DNA of 64,000 nt. Source: Ctenosaura bakeri. Taxonomy: Eukaryota > Chordata > Lepidosauria > Squamata > Iguanidae. Shown here one piece after another: positions 44,913-57,348 of the stretch. A model generated the notes under the pieces. It searched no databases. It was not told the DNA's origin and saw only the letters and a program-made list of their open reading frames with translations. The stretch's first letter is position 1. Each line of letters starts with the position of its first letter. Made by a program: the position numbers and the translations under genes. The DNA lies in the NCBI GenBank assembly GCA_948474755.1, contig CAOLHI010002126.1, forward strand, positions 1 to 64,000. Direction: 5' to 3'.

Positions 44913-46291
44913 ATGTCAGGCCCATTCCCATGTAGGGGTTATGGCTTATAAAGTAAGTCTTTTGAGATCAAGTTTATGAATGTAGCTTTTGAGAAGTTAG
45001 ATAAATCAACTGTTTTGTAGAAAGGGAGTTTCTGTTTGTGTAGCATTGGAGTGACAAGATTCAAGATCAAAATGATCTATATGTATTTTTGAGTATGATA
45101 TAACCTATTTGGAAATAGATTAAAAATTGTCTACTGGCTTATATATCAATGCAAATACAAAACAAACAAACAACCTGTAAGGTTTGAGCTTGGGAAGTCT
45201 TCAGTTCTAAAGTGAAGGCCAGAAAGCTTTTGAGTATGGGATTTTATACAGATGATTTTCCAAAGGCAGCCGAAGAGATTTTCAAGTGGTACAAGGTAAT
45301 AGCTGAAATCAAATTGCATTGGATTTCAAAATTTTCCAAAATTTATACAGATGTACTATAAGTAATCTATCAAATATTAATAATTAATCCATACTGGCTG
45401 GTGTCTTCTCAGTGACAAACATATCTTGTACCTAAAACTCTTTCTTCCTCACTGTCATTCTCTCTCTGGTTACAGTAGAAGTTGGTATTCTTTTCCATCA
45501 CTACCCTCTGCAACAATCAAAGCCACTTCCTGGACTCACCATTTATCCACTACAGTCCACCCCATAGACATTCAGTGGCTGCTGAAGAATGAGGAGGAAG
45601 TAGATTGGAGGGGCATCAGGCTATGTCCCCATAATCAGGTACAGACTAGTGACAGCATCTGCTGAGACTCCAGGTTACTTTGGAAGATCTCGGTGGATGA
45701 TGCCATTAGTCTGTGGCTGCCTATAGGCACATAACCAGACAATTCTCTAAACCTCCTGCTCTTCACCAAACTCTGAATGGTTGGAGGGGAAGGTAAAACA
45801 GCTAAATGGTGAATCCAACTGACAGGGAGAGAAGTAGTATAGTTCTGCTTGTGGAACTATTACTCTATACTATTCCATAAATGATCTTGGCCACTGACTA
45901 CTACATGTAAGATACTATCAAACTCTGACTGTTTCTAGGTGGCAGCTACTGTTGGAAAACCTTTCATGTTAAATATGGATACAGTATGTTACGGATTTAT
46001 TGGATATTCTGAAACTATTCATTCACCTAAGAGTATTCATTATTAAAATTTCCAAAAGATACCATTTTACATTTTATTTTGGCAAAGTAGTAAAGTTGTT
46101 TTATCTTTCTTATGAGTCACAGTGGTTAAGTTAGTCACTTTGAAAACAGTTGTATGTGCCTCATTCTCTGTTACATGGCTAACAGCTGAGCCTCCTGCAA
46201 AAGAGTTCAGTTTCAGTTCCTGATAGCCCAGGTAGGTATAGGAAGTACTACTTCTTAAATTAGTGGACAGCTACTGTGAGTCCACATAGAC
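44913..46291. other. Unassigned sequence
   Basis: Nothing recognisable was found. The 79-codon frame at 45426-45665 has no domain. Confidence 0.4.
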
Positions 46292-46455
46292 CAGTGCTAG
46301 TCAAAGAGGTGGTCTCCAGACCAATGGCTGTCCCTAGGCCATTGGCTCTTGGTCTGCAGCAAGATTGCAAGAAACTATGTGACTATTGAAATTATAAAGC
46401 TCAAATATGGTGGTGGTCTCTGGCACAATGGAAAAATGCAGTTGGAGAAGTACTG
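46292..46455. mobile_element. Small hAT-type MITE (164 bp)
   Basis: Termini CAGTGCTAGTCAAAG and (reverse complement) CAGTACTTCTCCAAC fit the hAT form CAGTRCTTNTC. The body includes GTGGTCTCCAGACCAATGG and CATTGGCTCTTGGTCTGCAG. No matching 8-bp flanks were seen. Confidence 0.6.
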
Positions 46456-48090
46456 GTGGAGATGGCATTGACCTAGAATGGCCAATCATCCATCTCTTAA
46501 AGCAAGTTCCTCTTTTACTAATAAAACTATTATTTTTATAAAATACTGTTTTATAGATAGTTGTTCCCTGATGCTCATAGAGACAAAGGCCTTGGGTTAA
46601 AGGTTCAAAAGAAATGAGAACATCTTGGCTAAATAGTCTCATCTAACATTTCTATATATAATGCAAAAGAAAAATCAAGGGAGGAATATGTGTTTCAGAA
46701 ACTGCTGCTAGAATCTGCTGGCAGAGTTAGGAGAAATGGGTTGGTTTTGTCTTACTTTGACAAGGAGTTGGGTCTCAACTCTACAGTAGATTCATTGAAA
46801 CTAATGAGACTTTAGTTCTGACAAAATGAAGCTCAAAGGGTCTTCCCAAAACATGACTGAGTTTGGATCCAATCCAGTGTCCCCGAATGTAGCAATAAAT
46901 TTTTCCACATTAAATTAATGTGGGAAAAGGGAGCCATTTATTTCAGTTGGAAAAAGCAAAGGAGTAACAAAAACTAGGAAAAATAATAAAATTCAGAATC
47001 TTGAAAAGATAGACATGTTCTGTTGTCCCTTAACTTCACTCTGACTTTAGCCTTTGACTATTATGGCGGACAGCTTTCACCTGTATACTTCCAACTAGGG
47101 CACAATTTCTTGGTTACACTGCAAAATGACATGGTTTTGTATATAGTACATAATCTCATATTGATCATGCCACTGCTATTTCCTAATTAAACATTTCATA
47201 AGAACAAATGCAAAACATGTAAGGAACTTTGGGTAACAAGTTGCCCTTAATCTGTACGTGAAGCAGACAGTTAAATCTAAGGGGGGAGATATGAATATAG
47301 CTGATGACAGATTTCATTTCATTCTGCTACTGCTTATTAAGATGTCTACAAACAAAAAAGGCATTATCTGAGTACATCTCTTTCAGCAAACAAAGGAAAC
47401 TTTTAATTGCTTTAATCAGCATTTGCTTTGTCTTTCCAATGACATACAAAAACAAGTTGGGTCTAATCACCAAACGTCTTCTAGGGGAATGTCTTTTACA
47501 AAGACTTTACATGAGAACAATGCTACTTGTGTCACAAAGATGAAATATAAAAATCATACAACTGCTCATCTCTAGAAATGCAAAACTGTTCAGAGAATTT
47601 ATAATTTACAGTTTACAAGGGGAGCAAAATCATATTGCTTCTTTGTTCTCTACAAATAAGCTGCCCTACTTGCAAAAATTGTTAGAGAAAAGAGTGAAAG
47701 TTGTTTCACATCTGTACACACTGCTGGGATAATGCAGCCCTGGTTCACAGGGCAAGAAGATCAGGACTATTTGATTAGCATGAAAGATGACATTATCTGC
47801 TACTCACTTTCGTCTCACCTGTATTTGCTGAGCATGTCTGCAGTCTTCACTATATTGAAGGGAAAATCCATGTTCCAAGCAACAATATACAGCTGTGAGC
47901 TATTCTTGTTATTATACAAAATATTTTGGAGTATTCTGAACTTCAACAGGTGATTCAGATCCATTAGTTCTACAAAAGACCTATTCCTGGTAGAGATGCT
48001 AACTGGCAGAACTGGTTTATTGATGTGGGTCAAGGCAACTGGGGTTCTCCATGGGGGCTTGACTCTAGGAACTGCAGGGGCATGTTACAG
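46456..48090. other. Unassigned sequence
   Basis: No gene was recognised. Frames at 47304-47543 and 47732-47953 lack domains and splice context. Confidence 0.4.
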
Positions 48091-48217
48091 ATGACTCTAT
48101 CAAGGAAGCCATGACTGTGAATCTAACACATGAGCAGGGCTGATGATGATAAAGTGACTTGGAGGTCATTCATAGGGTTGCCATAAGTCAAAGTTGACTT
48201 GGTGGCAGTTAACAACC
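48091..48217 (+). mobile_element. BovB 3' tail
   Basis: ACTCTATCAAGGAAGCCATG, then CTTGGAGGTCATTCATAGGG, TTGCCATAAGTCAAAGTTGA and CTTGGTGGCAGTTAACAA reproduce the BovB terminus. Confidence 0.82.
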
Positions 48218-50799
48218 TGAAATGATGCCTTGGAACTAGTCAGAAACCAATGTTGTGCAAACAATATTCATCATGAAGAGGATTCTAGCCAACATTCTGA
48301 CTGGTACATTTTGAACTAGCTGAATATGTAAAAAATTCAGCTTCATGTAGAGTTTATAACAATAATGCATGTGTAACTGTGACTAGTTTTTCTCCAGAAA
48401 TAGATGCCAACTGTAGCCACCATCCAGAAGTAAAACTACAGTCTGGGAGCATTCAAAGGTTAGAATCCTTGCGGGGCTTTAAACCTCAAAAGCCAGTGGC
48501 TGTATGTTTTATTGGCTTGCATAAGGAAATTGCTTGGATTTCCTTTCACAGTGTTGCCCTGGTGATGCAACAATCCATAGCGTTCTCAGAAGGACCTGTA
48601 GGCACAGCTAAGCCCTCTCCACATGACCCTGGCTGCTTCAGTTCCTTCTGTAGTCCAGCCAGAGGAGATCTCTGCTATGCAGGCTCTTAAAAGGGCCCTG
48701 CTCCCAGAATGCAAACTTGATCTTCCCAAGGAAATATAGCCAGTGGTGACTGTTGGATCTAATCACCAAATTAAGTAGAAGTGGTGAATCTGATGTGGGT
48801 TTGGGTCTGAACTTGGAAGGAGCTATCCAACGTGCGAAACTTATTTTGGAGTTAAGGATCAGCACCTGGGATAGCTTCTTCAAAGCTTGGGCAAAATTTT
48901 AAATTGCCATCTCACAGACAGTGAGGAAGCTGCCAGCCACCAAGCAGTATATCCATCCAGAATAGCCAGACACCTTATTCTAGATTAGTTGCCTTACTTC
49001 TGAGCAGCACTTCAGGATTAAGCCATTCTATTTGCCCATATCTAATGCACTATGGAAAGCATTGGTTGAAAACATTCCTAGCTTCCTTAATGTTAAATGA
49101 AAAAGAAAGGTAGAGCCTAATCATCACACCATATCTTGTATCAGCAGACAACATCCTCAGCAGTTTCATGTAGATGCTGAATGGGTTGGGAGATCCTATG
49201 AAGAAGCCCTTTGGGATCCAACTGGCCAAAACTACCATACATGTGTGCTTGCTAGTACTTTGCTCAAAAGATATCCTCATTGTTTTTCAGAAAGCAAAAT
49301 AAAGATCATGCAGGAGCAGAAGTGAGAGATTTGGACTATTCCTGGTAAATATGGACAGCTGGAGCATATGCTTTATGCCCCTCTCAACATTTGTAATAGG
49401 CCATTTTTGCAAGACCAGGTTTCATATGTTACCCTACTGCCAGGAGTTATAGCATGGTGAAAACAGAAGTCATTTGAATCTACCCAAAGACAGCATGGGG
49501 GAGACATTCAGATGAGAAATAAGGTGTTAGTTTCTTTTAGCCAGTGAGCACACATTAATTATTCAACTCAACTAAACTGATAGGACATTTTGTATTCTCT
49601 GTGTGTATATATGTGTGTGTGTGTGTGTGTGTACACTATAGTCAGACTGCTTCTCTGAAGGGTGTTTTACTGTAAGAACAGATGGCACTGATCAAAGGAT
49701 CCAGACCCTCTTTGCTTGTATTCCATTCCAACTGAGACATTTTTCTTGGTCTGCTTAAATGTCACATTTTGAACCTTTGCATAAAACAGACCAAAATGGG
49801 CACACAATACCCAAAGCTTTAGGGAAAATAAATTTATTTTACCTCTCATTCACAAAACAAGCCTTTGGCCTGGTGAGTAAAAGATGGACAGATTCCTAGA
49901 GACAATAACCCTTCAAGGATAAACACTCTTTTAAAAACCTTCTGAAGAACCTGAAGAGCACCTTAATCATAAGCACAGACTGGCAGGTCATTTTCTGACA
50001 CTCACACACAGTGTTTGAAAATCAGCCAGAACTGACAGGTGCGAAGTTTCTGCACTTCTGCCACACACATGATAATTCCAGGCTGAATACATTATGGAGT
50101 CTGATTATATTTAGAGATATTCTGGGAACACAAAGTAGTAATGGGGAGGGGGTGAGAGAGAGAGATTAAAAACTACATTAACGTTTCTGATTTTAAGTTA
50201 AAAGTTGTGATTTTTGATTCAAGAGTATATATACTTGGTGAAAAGTGGGGTTGTGGGCACTCACAAAATTCAAGACATCTCATATCTTGCACAAAGAAAT
50301 GTTGAGTTCAGCGATCATGTAAAATATGCAAATCAAGTTAACTATCACAGTTTTTGTCTATTTAAAAGCAGTTTATGTGGATTGGCTGATGATACTAAAG
50401 GGCAACCGGCACTGAAACTTTGTCAGGCTTTTTCAGAGAAGGTGGCAGACAAAATGGACATTTAACAGAACAACTTTATTGCAGAGGAGTCTAGAACAGC
50501 AGCATGGCTGACAGCCTCAGTTTGGACACAGAGCCACCTATAGATCAAACACAAACATAGCAGTAAAGCTCACTACCCCAAACTCCTCCAGTTACCTAAA
50601 AATTTACTGTCTTCTACTTTCACTTAGATAATTTCATAAAGTGGTTCCAATTTAAAGCTTACCTTTGCAGTTTCAAGAGAAAAAGCTTTCTTTAAAAATC
50701 AACCTGGAGATTTTTCAGAGTGTAGAATTCTGTACTTTTTCTGCACTCAGGCAGAATTGGAGAACACATTGTTCTTTATTTCAAAAGTGCAGAGCCTTG
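48218..50799. other. Unassigned sequence with GT microsatellite
   Basis: A (GT)n tract, partly interrupted, lies at 49601-49632. The 103-codon frame at 48379-48690 has no recognisable domain, no paired splice sites and no codon signal that I can judge. No gene is called. Confidence 0.4.
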
Positions 50800-50905
50800 G
50801 AAAATTAATTTTTTTGGACTACAGCTCCTAGAATTCCATGGGCTCACTGACCATGACAACTGAGATTCTGAGAGTTGTAGTCCAGAAAGTAACTTCTCCA
50901 AAACC
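50800..50905. mobile_element. Palindromic MITE-like foldback
   Basis: TTTTTGGACTACAGCTCCTA, GAATTCC on the left pairs with the inverted GAGAGTTGTAGTCCAGAAAG, TAACTTCTCCAA on the right around GGGCTCACTGACCATGACAA. The arms are about 35 bp. Confidence 0.65.
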
Positions 50906-51124
50906 TGTAAATATGTTATGCTGCCTTTCAAGATAAAACCTGCCGAAAATGTTTTATGCAATAATATACAATACATCAGACATTAATAAACACACAATTT
51001 AGCATTAGAAGCAGCAACAGTAGAAACAATACATAACATCATAATTCTTTGGAAAGCAGAATCTGAAGCAAAGAAATAACATATGCATTTAGCAGATTGT
51101 AAATACAGAGTATGTATCTTCCTT

Positions 51125-51350
51125 GCTGCTTAGATACCCTGAAGATACCAGATCCTATCTGATTTTGAAGGCTAAATAGGGTCAGCTCTGGGTAATACTT
51201 GGATGGGAGACTGCTAATAAATATCAGGTGCTGTTGGCTATATTTCAGAGGAAGAAACTGACAAAACTACCTCTGAGTTTCCCTGTTTAAGAAAACCTGG
51301 TGAAATTCATGGAGTCACCATAAGTTGACAGGCAACTTGAAGACACATAC
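51125..51350 (+). mobile_element. 5S-rRNA-derived SINE (5S-Sauria type)
   Basis: The head (51125-51245) is a diverged 5S rRNA: TAGATACCCTGAAGATACCA, then the box A region GGCTAAATAGGGTCAG, the intermediate element region GGTAATACTTGG and box C ATGGGAGACTGC, ending ATCAGGTGCTGTTGGCTAT. Unlike a 5S gene it continues into a SINE body (AGAGGAAGAAACTGACAAAA, CTACCTCTGAGTTTCC) and a BovB-like tail (CATGGAGTCACCATAAGTTG, ACTTGAAGACACATA) with a CA-rich end. It is therefore a retroposon, not an rRNA gene. Box substitutions suggest it is transcriptionally dead. Confidence 0.9.
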
Positions 51351-51763
51351 ATACAAGCACACACACACACATAGACATGTATCTTCTCTAAGGAAGGAGT
51401 TCCAAAGACAAGAGGCCACTCATGAAAGTGTTCTGTCTCTTGTGTCTGTCAACATTGTTGGCTAGTGGCTTCCATGTCAGCGGTATAGTTCTGGGTTTTA
51501 GTCTGAACTTGAAAGGTATTGAGCCCCCCATTGTAGATTGAACAGATAGGAGTGTCTACTGGTCTCAACATATCTTGATAATAAGCAGAGCATCTGGGAC
51601 CTATATTCAGGCCTTTGTAGGTTTATATGGGTTCAGATGGCCCTTCAATTGACATGGATTCAGGCTATTTGGGACTTTAAAAACTATTCCCAGAATAGTG
51701 ACTACAGATGTAGAGAGGCAATAATATCCTATATTGTGAATATATCTTCTCAGACAACATAGT
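51351..51763. other. Unassigned sequence
   Basis: The part 51468-51520 (GTGGCTTCCATGTCAGC, CTGGGTTTTAGTCTGAACTT) is related to 16905-16965 and is probably an old dispersed repeat. No gene. Confidence 0.4.
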
Positions 51764-52225
51764 AAGTATAAAGCCCTATATGACTTAGATCTAGGCTGTC
51801 TGAAAGAATGTATGTTCCCATATAAAATGCCACAGTTTTAAGATCTGCAGGGGAAGGCTTTCTATCAGTTCCACCACCATTACTGGCTTATTTGGTGAGG
51901 ATAGAGGAGAGACACTTCTCCATGGCTGCTCCCAGCCTGTGAAATTCCTTTCCACAGAAAGCTCAGCTAGCCTTCTCTCTGCTTTCCTTTTGCTACCAGA
52001 GAAAGGCCTTTTGTTCAAGAAAGCTTTTAATGAGCAATTGCTTGCAGGGAGCATTAGGAGAGTTTGTATGCTCTATCCCTTAAAAACGTTTGTACTATTA
52101 ATGTTCTTTCTAAGCTATGGTTTTAATTGTGTTTTAATTTTTATTGTCAGGTTTCAGCTGATTCTTTCTGTGAACAATCTTGGGTCCCACTTTGGAGGAA
52201 AGGCAGTGTAGATGTGAAAGAAACA
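51764..52225 (+). mobile_element. L2-clade LINE, end of ORF2 and 3' UTR
   Basis: The order TATAAAGCCCTATATGACTT, TTTAAGATCTGCAGGGGAAG, CATGGCTGCTCCCAGCCTGT, GAAATTCCTTTCC, then GGCCTTTTGTTCAAGAAAGC and a T-rich UTR ending CACTTTGGAGGAAAGGCAGT is that of L2 3' ends. It overlaps the L2 segment at 21.9-22.4 kb in content. Stops break the frame. Confidence 0.8.
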
Positions 52226-53288
52226 AACAAAATGTTGTCCACTCATTAGATGGTCAGACAAAAACCCTGATCAATCACTGTCCCAGGGAAATTTTTGTAG
52301 GATTAAAACTGACACCAGAGCAGCTGAGCACAAGATGGGTAGGTGAGGTGGAAAAGGCTGGCTCTGTATTTGTAATTTTGTGCTGTGTCAAATGAAAACA
52401 CATGGGCAAAAATGACAGGAGTTCATAGTTTGGCTTATGCTAGAATTTCTGGACGGAATGTTACTGTCTTGCCAAACACAGGGTAAAACCTCAAATAGTA
52501 CTGTTACTACTACTAATATTAACTGCCGGTGCTACTACTGCTACTATCACTGCAGATGGTATATATGAACTTCTTGCCCTATCTTATTCTAAGAAGGAAG
52601 CTAAGGTGCAATGCATTTACTGCACACCATGGGTGACCTGCCCTGTTTACTATCTTGAGTGCATGGCTTTGGCACGGTGCTTCAAAACTGAGGACTTGTT
52701 TTCGGCTCAGTAATTCTAAAACATCCAATATTCCAACTTGAATTCAATGCATATTTTCTAGCCTTGGTCCTTCCGTTGCTGCTTTTCGACTCTAAAGGAA
52801 GTTGTTTTCCTGACTTTCCCTTATGGTCTGCATAGTAAATCGAGTGACTGCATGGCAGGCATCTGTTCAAACTGTCTCTCATTTCAAGTGATGACCTGTG
52901 ACTTGTCTGGAAGCCTCTGTTGTCCAGAAAAAGCTGAGAGAAGCATTTGTGGGTGTTTAAAAATAAGCGTCTTCTAAAAACCGTTTTCAATTCAGTTTCA
53001 GGTAGGATGGAAAATAAAAATAGAAAAGGGAGGAATTAAAATGATGTTGTTATCTCACATGGGTAATATATTAAGGCTCCAGACCTCTGCTATCTTCTGT
53101 ATCAATATATGTTTCTCTTGTCCCATTTTATAGTTTATAATTGATATTTTATAATGGAAATTTTATAAATGATATTTTATATATTTATGGTTTATATTTA
53201 TATTTTTACTTACATATTTTATTCGAACTTATAACTTACACTTTACTTTTTATGTAATATTGCTGAATAATGTATAATCTACCTGTGG
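52226..53288. other. Unassigned sequence
   Basis: No gene or recognised repeat was seen. The stretch 52680-53000 looks single-copy. Confidence 0.4.
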
Positions 53289-53334
53289 TTGTTGTTGTTA
53301 TTATTATTATTATTATTGTTGTTGTTGTTGTTAT
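53289..53334. repeat. TTG/TTA compound microsatellite
   Basis: GTT units, then TTA units, then GTT units occur without interruption. Confidence 0.95.
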
Positions 53335-53428
53335 CATCTCTGGATATTGCCAGCAGCCGCAATAAACTGCATTGTAAGGCTCCAGACCAAAGCATACTCA
53401 TTCTGGAGTAAACCCCTGGCAACACTTA

Positions 53429-53618
53429 GGGCTTTTCTGCACTACACTGTTATAGTACTGTTATTCCACTTTCAACATCTTGTGGAATCCTTGGATTTGT
53501 AGTTTACTGACTCTGGCTGAGGATTCTAAATACCCCTCTCTAAACTGCAAATCACAGGATTCCACATGATGTTGAAAGTGGAATAATAGCACTGTAACAG
53601 TGTAGTGCGGAAAGACCA
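53429..53618. mobile_element. Palindromic MITE, copy B, with TTA duplication (190 bp)
   Basis: The left end GGGCTTTTCTGCACTACACT and the reverse complement of the right end, TGGTCTTTCCGCACTACACT, are followed by shared TGTTAYAGTRCTRTTATTCC arms. TTA flanks both sides (53426-53428 and 53619-53621). This is the best-preserved copy of the family seen at 16611 and 63890. Confidence 0.85.
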
Positions 53619-53621
53619 TTA

Positions 53622-54294
53622 GTTTTAAGTAGACATGTATTGAATAGCACTGTTTATGTCTTTTATTAGAACGTAGGAGGTATTAAATAGATCAAGCTCT
53701 CTTTATTGGCAGTTAGTGATAGGGTTCAGGAAGGACTGTAGAAAACAGAAAAACCTAGAAGCAGCACTTGGATAGTAGGCAGTGCAGATGCACAAATCAC
53801 TTGGAGATGGTCTTCTACATCATGGTCAGCCATCTTGTTTTTCTGATTAAATTATTTTTTGCTTACAGTTGAAAATTAGATATAGGATTCTGTCATGTTT
53901 CATTTTCATGTAAGCTTAACTAGTTGGCATTTTGTGAAGCAAGAAGCAAAATAAATGATGCTATTCCCACTTTGCCAAATTTTATTGTGTAGTTTGTTAG
54001 TTTTTTGAAAATGCATACAAAAATCCACATATTGGGGAAAGTGCGCACAACCCTGGTAAACACTGGTAAAATAATGTTCAATAAATGGTATGTTTTGGTG
54101 TCCTTAAGGCCTTGGAAAGCTGCCACACATCAGCGCAGAGAATGGTGAACCACGTGGACCAATGACTAGACTTGGTTTAAGAGAGCTGCATAAATTCACA
54201 TGACTTTTGAAGGAATAGCAGATTTGGTCTGCTGATCATTTGTACTGTCTCTTTTTAATTATATCATTGCTGTGTCGGAAATATTTGTTTTCAG
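53622..54294. other. Unassigned sequence
   Basis: Nothing recognisable was found. Confidence 0.4.
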
Positions 54295-54440
54295 CTGCAG
54301 CCCTATAAACACTTAAGAAGAAGTAGGTCCTGTTGAACCCAAGGGGGTTTACTTTTGAGTATGCATGTGTAACATCGCACTGGTAGACTATAATCTTAAA
54401 CACACTTCCTGGAGAAGCCCCACTGAACACAACAATGCCT
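54295..54440. repeat. Dispersed repeat with GTTGAACCCAAGGGGGTTTAC core
   Basis: GCAGCCCTATAAACACTTAA, AAGTAGGTCCTGTTGAACCC and CTTTTGAGTATGCATGTGTA match the TTCAATGGGACTTACTTCTG-type foldback also present at 18.8 and 59.2 kb. A partial second unit follows at 54387-54440. Confidence 0.55.
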
Positions 54441-54654
54441 ATCTGTAATTAAATAGACATAGGGGTGCACAGTAAGAATATCAAAATTGATTTTATGACT
54501 TTAATTACTGTGAGCTGGGAAGTTTTTCCATGTGAGAAGGAGAGTGTTTATTTGTATGGGATCAAACTATTTTAAAGAAGAAGTATGCAAATCCTTTCAG
54601 TACTGTTTATGCAGGAGCCTTTAAAAAATGACAGCAAAGGCTTGGATATACAGT

Positions 54655-54838
54655 ACATTTTGTTTATTGATTGCATTGATATAGCACATTGTGTTATCAT
54701 CACAACAACCCTTTGAGGCAGATTGAGTTGTGAGAGCATAACTGCTCCAAAAAGTAAACAACTGTGACTAAGAGAGGATTTGAACCTCCCCAATTCAGTC
54801 TTGATACTCTGTCTAGTACACCTGACTGGCTACAATGA
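54655..54838 (-). mobile_element. tRNA-type SINE
   Basis: On the plus strand the order is ATCACAACAACCCTTTGAGG, CAGATTGAGTTGTGAGAGC, GAGAGGATTTGAACCTCC and GATACTCTGTCTAGTACACC. It is the reverse complement of a reptile tRNA-derived SINE whose B box lies around 54775-54790. The copy is diverged. Confidence 0.65.
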
Positions 54839-54840
54839 TC

Positions 54841-56771
54841 ATATTAAATTGTCTCAGTTCTGAATAGCTTAATAGATGCAGTTCAGAGTTACTTTCTTGC
54901 ATGTGCTAGTTAAGTCAAAGTCAATGCTGGTTCTGCATTTATGCAAATCAATTCCTTTTTATGAGTGTCCAAATAATTTTTAAAATTAAAAATAGGGTTT
55001 TTTTCCTTAAAAAAAATGGAATACTAAAGAGACGTTGCTGGCATCGCAGATGGCTCTTCCTTCACCTTTTTGAAAGGTCTTGAAAAAAATCAAGGAGACT
55101 ATAAAAATGTGAATCACATTGGGGTGGGCATAGGGAAAGAGGTATTTACAATAAACTGTGCTACAAAGCTGTCCCCCCCCTTTTTCACTTTTTAAAGATT
55201 TCATTTGCATTTAATATTAAATGTGATTCAGAAGATTAGGGCCTTAAAAAAAAAGAGAGAGAACTTCAAAAAAAAATTTAAAAAATTGGAAAGATAGCTT
55301 CCTGTCCCATTCACAGGGTGAAGTGAACAACTGTTCCTGCACAATTAGAATTGTTAATTGATTTGAAAACACAGGGCTTTGAAGGTGGAAAACTGCTGAC
55401 ATTATTTCAATGGGGAAATGCACTCCTGAGAATGAACACTGCAGTCCAATTTCTTCCCTTGTTTTGTTGAATATACATCTATAAAAACACTGTGAATCAT
55501 GCAGTAAAAACTGCTGTGCTGATATCATAAATCTCAGATAATAAAAATTTCATTGTTGAAACAATAAAATAGACTTTTATTATAACACAGAGTATCCACC
55601 TAAACATTGTCCTTTTAGTTTCTTCGAGTTAAATGTATGCACAGTTTTACAGTCTATAAACAGATCTGGAATAAAAGTTAATAAATGTCAAAATTTGCAT
55701 TTCAAAAAATTCTTGCTGCATTTTAGGGAAGATCAATCTATGAACCTTTCAACATTATGTCAAATGAAATGCTAATTGTACCTTTAGGAATTTCAGAGAC
55801 AGTGACAAGAAACTAAATGTTCAGTTCCTTTGCATCAGCAAGTCGGGTATAATTGTATATCTACTCTTGTGAACTTCTAAGGAGAAAAAAAGAAAAAAAT
55901 GTGCTGGAAAAAAAATGATTTTCTATTCTTTAAATCAGGAGGGTAAACTCCTTCAACAACCCTTCATCAATCCACCTTCAAATAAAGTGTGTTAACATGT
56001 TGACAATGGACAAATCACACAGAGCTACATTTTTTCATTTTATAATAGGTCTGTCAAATGAGCTACATCTAGAGATTTAAGAGTAAAAATGTTTGCAATG
56101 GGGACCAACTTATTCTTCTCAAATTACCAGAGTGGCACTGCAGAAGGACTCTTGCCTAAAGCATGTTTATGTGTCCTGAGATAACAACTCCCAATATTTT
56201 TTTCCCAATCAAGTGGATACATTCAAAGTTGGGTTAAAGGAGGAATTTGCCCCTAGTTAGTTGGAGACTCTTCCATTAATTCTGTTGTCACCTCAGAGCA
56301 GATGGCTGTATCTGAGGACAGCAGAAGAAAAGGGGTTTCAGAAGCAAAGCTTTGTTTGGCTTGCTCAGAATGTGACCAAAGACAATGATTGAAGAACTGT
56401 GCTTAAACTTCCCTAGGGCTCTCTCCCTTGTCATCCAAGTATTGCTGACTGAAAACATCCATGAATCAAATGTCTGGAAAAGCACTGGATTTCTCTGACT
56501 GTCCAAGGGCTACCTTGGTATGAACAGGCTATATCAATGACTTGAGTGTTGACTCTCTGCATGTCCGTTGTAAAGTCCAAGCACACTTAGCACATCTCGA
56601 AAAGCCAACCATTGCTAACACTGGCCTCATTTCAGCACCAAGTCAAAACTTGGCTCTTCTTTTAGGGTTCAGTGCCCATAGCTTGGTTCTAACCTGTTAG
56701 GCTGTGGATGTTTGTACATTGTCCCACCTTGTTTGAGATACTTTAACTAACTTTTAAATTGATTTACTACA
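54841..56771. other. Unassigned sequence; contains a candidate conserved element
   Basis: No gene or clear repeat was seen. The part 55310-55860 looks single-copy and includes TTGTTAATTGATTTG, an ATTTGCAT octamer and an AAATGCTAATTG motif, typical of conserved enhancers but unproven here. Confidence 0.3.
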
Positions 56772-56893
56772 GGGTTGGGACCATGTAGTCTTGCAGATGT
56801 TGATGAACTACAACTCCCAGCAGCCATAGCCAGCATGGACAATTGTGGGCAGGGCTGAGAGTTACAGTCCAAAAACATCTGGAGAGCCACATG
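56772..56893. mobile_element. Palindromic element, best copy of the AACTACAACTCCCAG family
   Basis: GTCTTGCAGATGTTGATGAA, CTACAACTCCCAGCAGCC on the left pairs with GCTGAGAGTTACAGTCCAAA, AACATCTGGAGAGCC on the right across AGCCAGCATGGACAATTG. Arms of about 45 bp are imperfect. Confidence 0.65.
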
Positions 56894-57243
56894 AGTCTCA
56901 TCCCAGTATTACTATCTATGTCCCCATCTAGACTCATAATGATAGATATAAATATAGATACAGTAAGCCCAAGAGTAAGATTTATCTTATTTTCACATTC
57001 AAGAATAACAAACCAGTTAAAAATCAAAAGTTTTCTTCCCATTGGATGAGTTAATGAGACATTTTGCACACTTTGAAATGATTTTCAAATTTTGAATGAT
57101 TTTTGTGGGGGAAAAAATCATGGAGGTTATTTTGTGCAATGCCCAAGTTTGTACAAAACCCAACAAAAATGGAAAGGTAGTAGGAAGTGTGGTGGTCTAT
57201 TGCTCCCATACAACCATCTGAGAGAGGTTTCAATTTTGTTGCT
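56894..57243. other. Unassigned sequence
   Basis: Nothing recognisable was found. Confidence 0.4.
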
Positions 57244-57348
57244 GATGTCAAAGCTGACAAAAAACTATCAATCCCAGTATTTCACAGTATTTGCCATGGC
57301 AATTAAAATGGAATCATAGCACTATAATTTGTTTAGTGTGAAAAGACC
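57244..57348. mobile_element. Right half of a palindromic MITE
   Basis: GCCATGGCAATTAAAATGGA, ATCATAGCACTATAATTTGT and GTGTGAAAAGACC form the right arm and GGTCTTTTCACAC-type terminus of a family related to those at 16.6 and 53.4 kb. The left arm is missing. Confidence 0.55.

Noticed and set aside
48379..48690. 103-codon frame as a possible exon
   Set aside because: No recognisable domain, no supporting splice sites and no neighbouring exon-like frame.
51125..51245. 5S rRNA gene
   Set aside because: The sequence is diverged from 5S rRNA and continues into a SINE body and BovB-like tail, so it is a retroposon.
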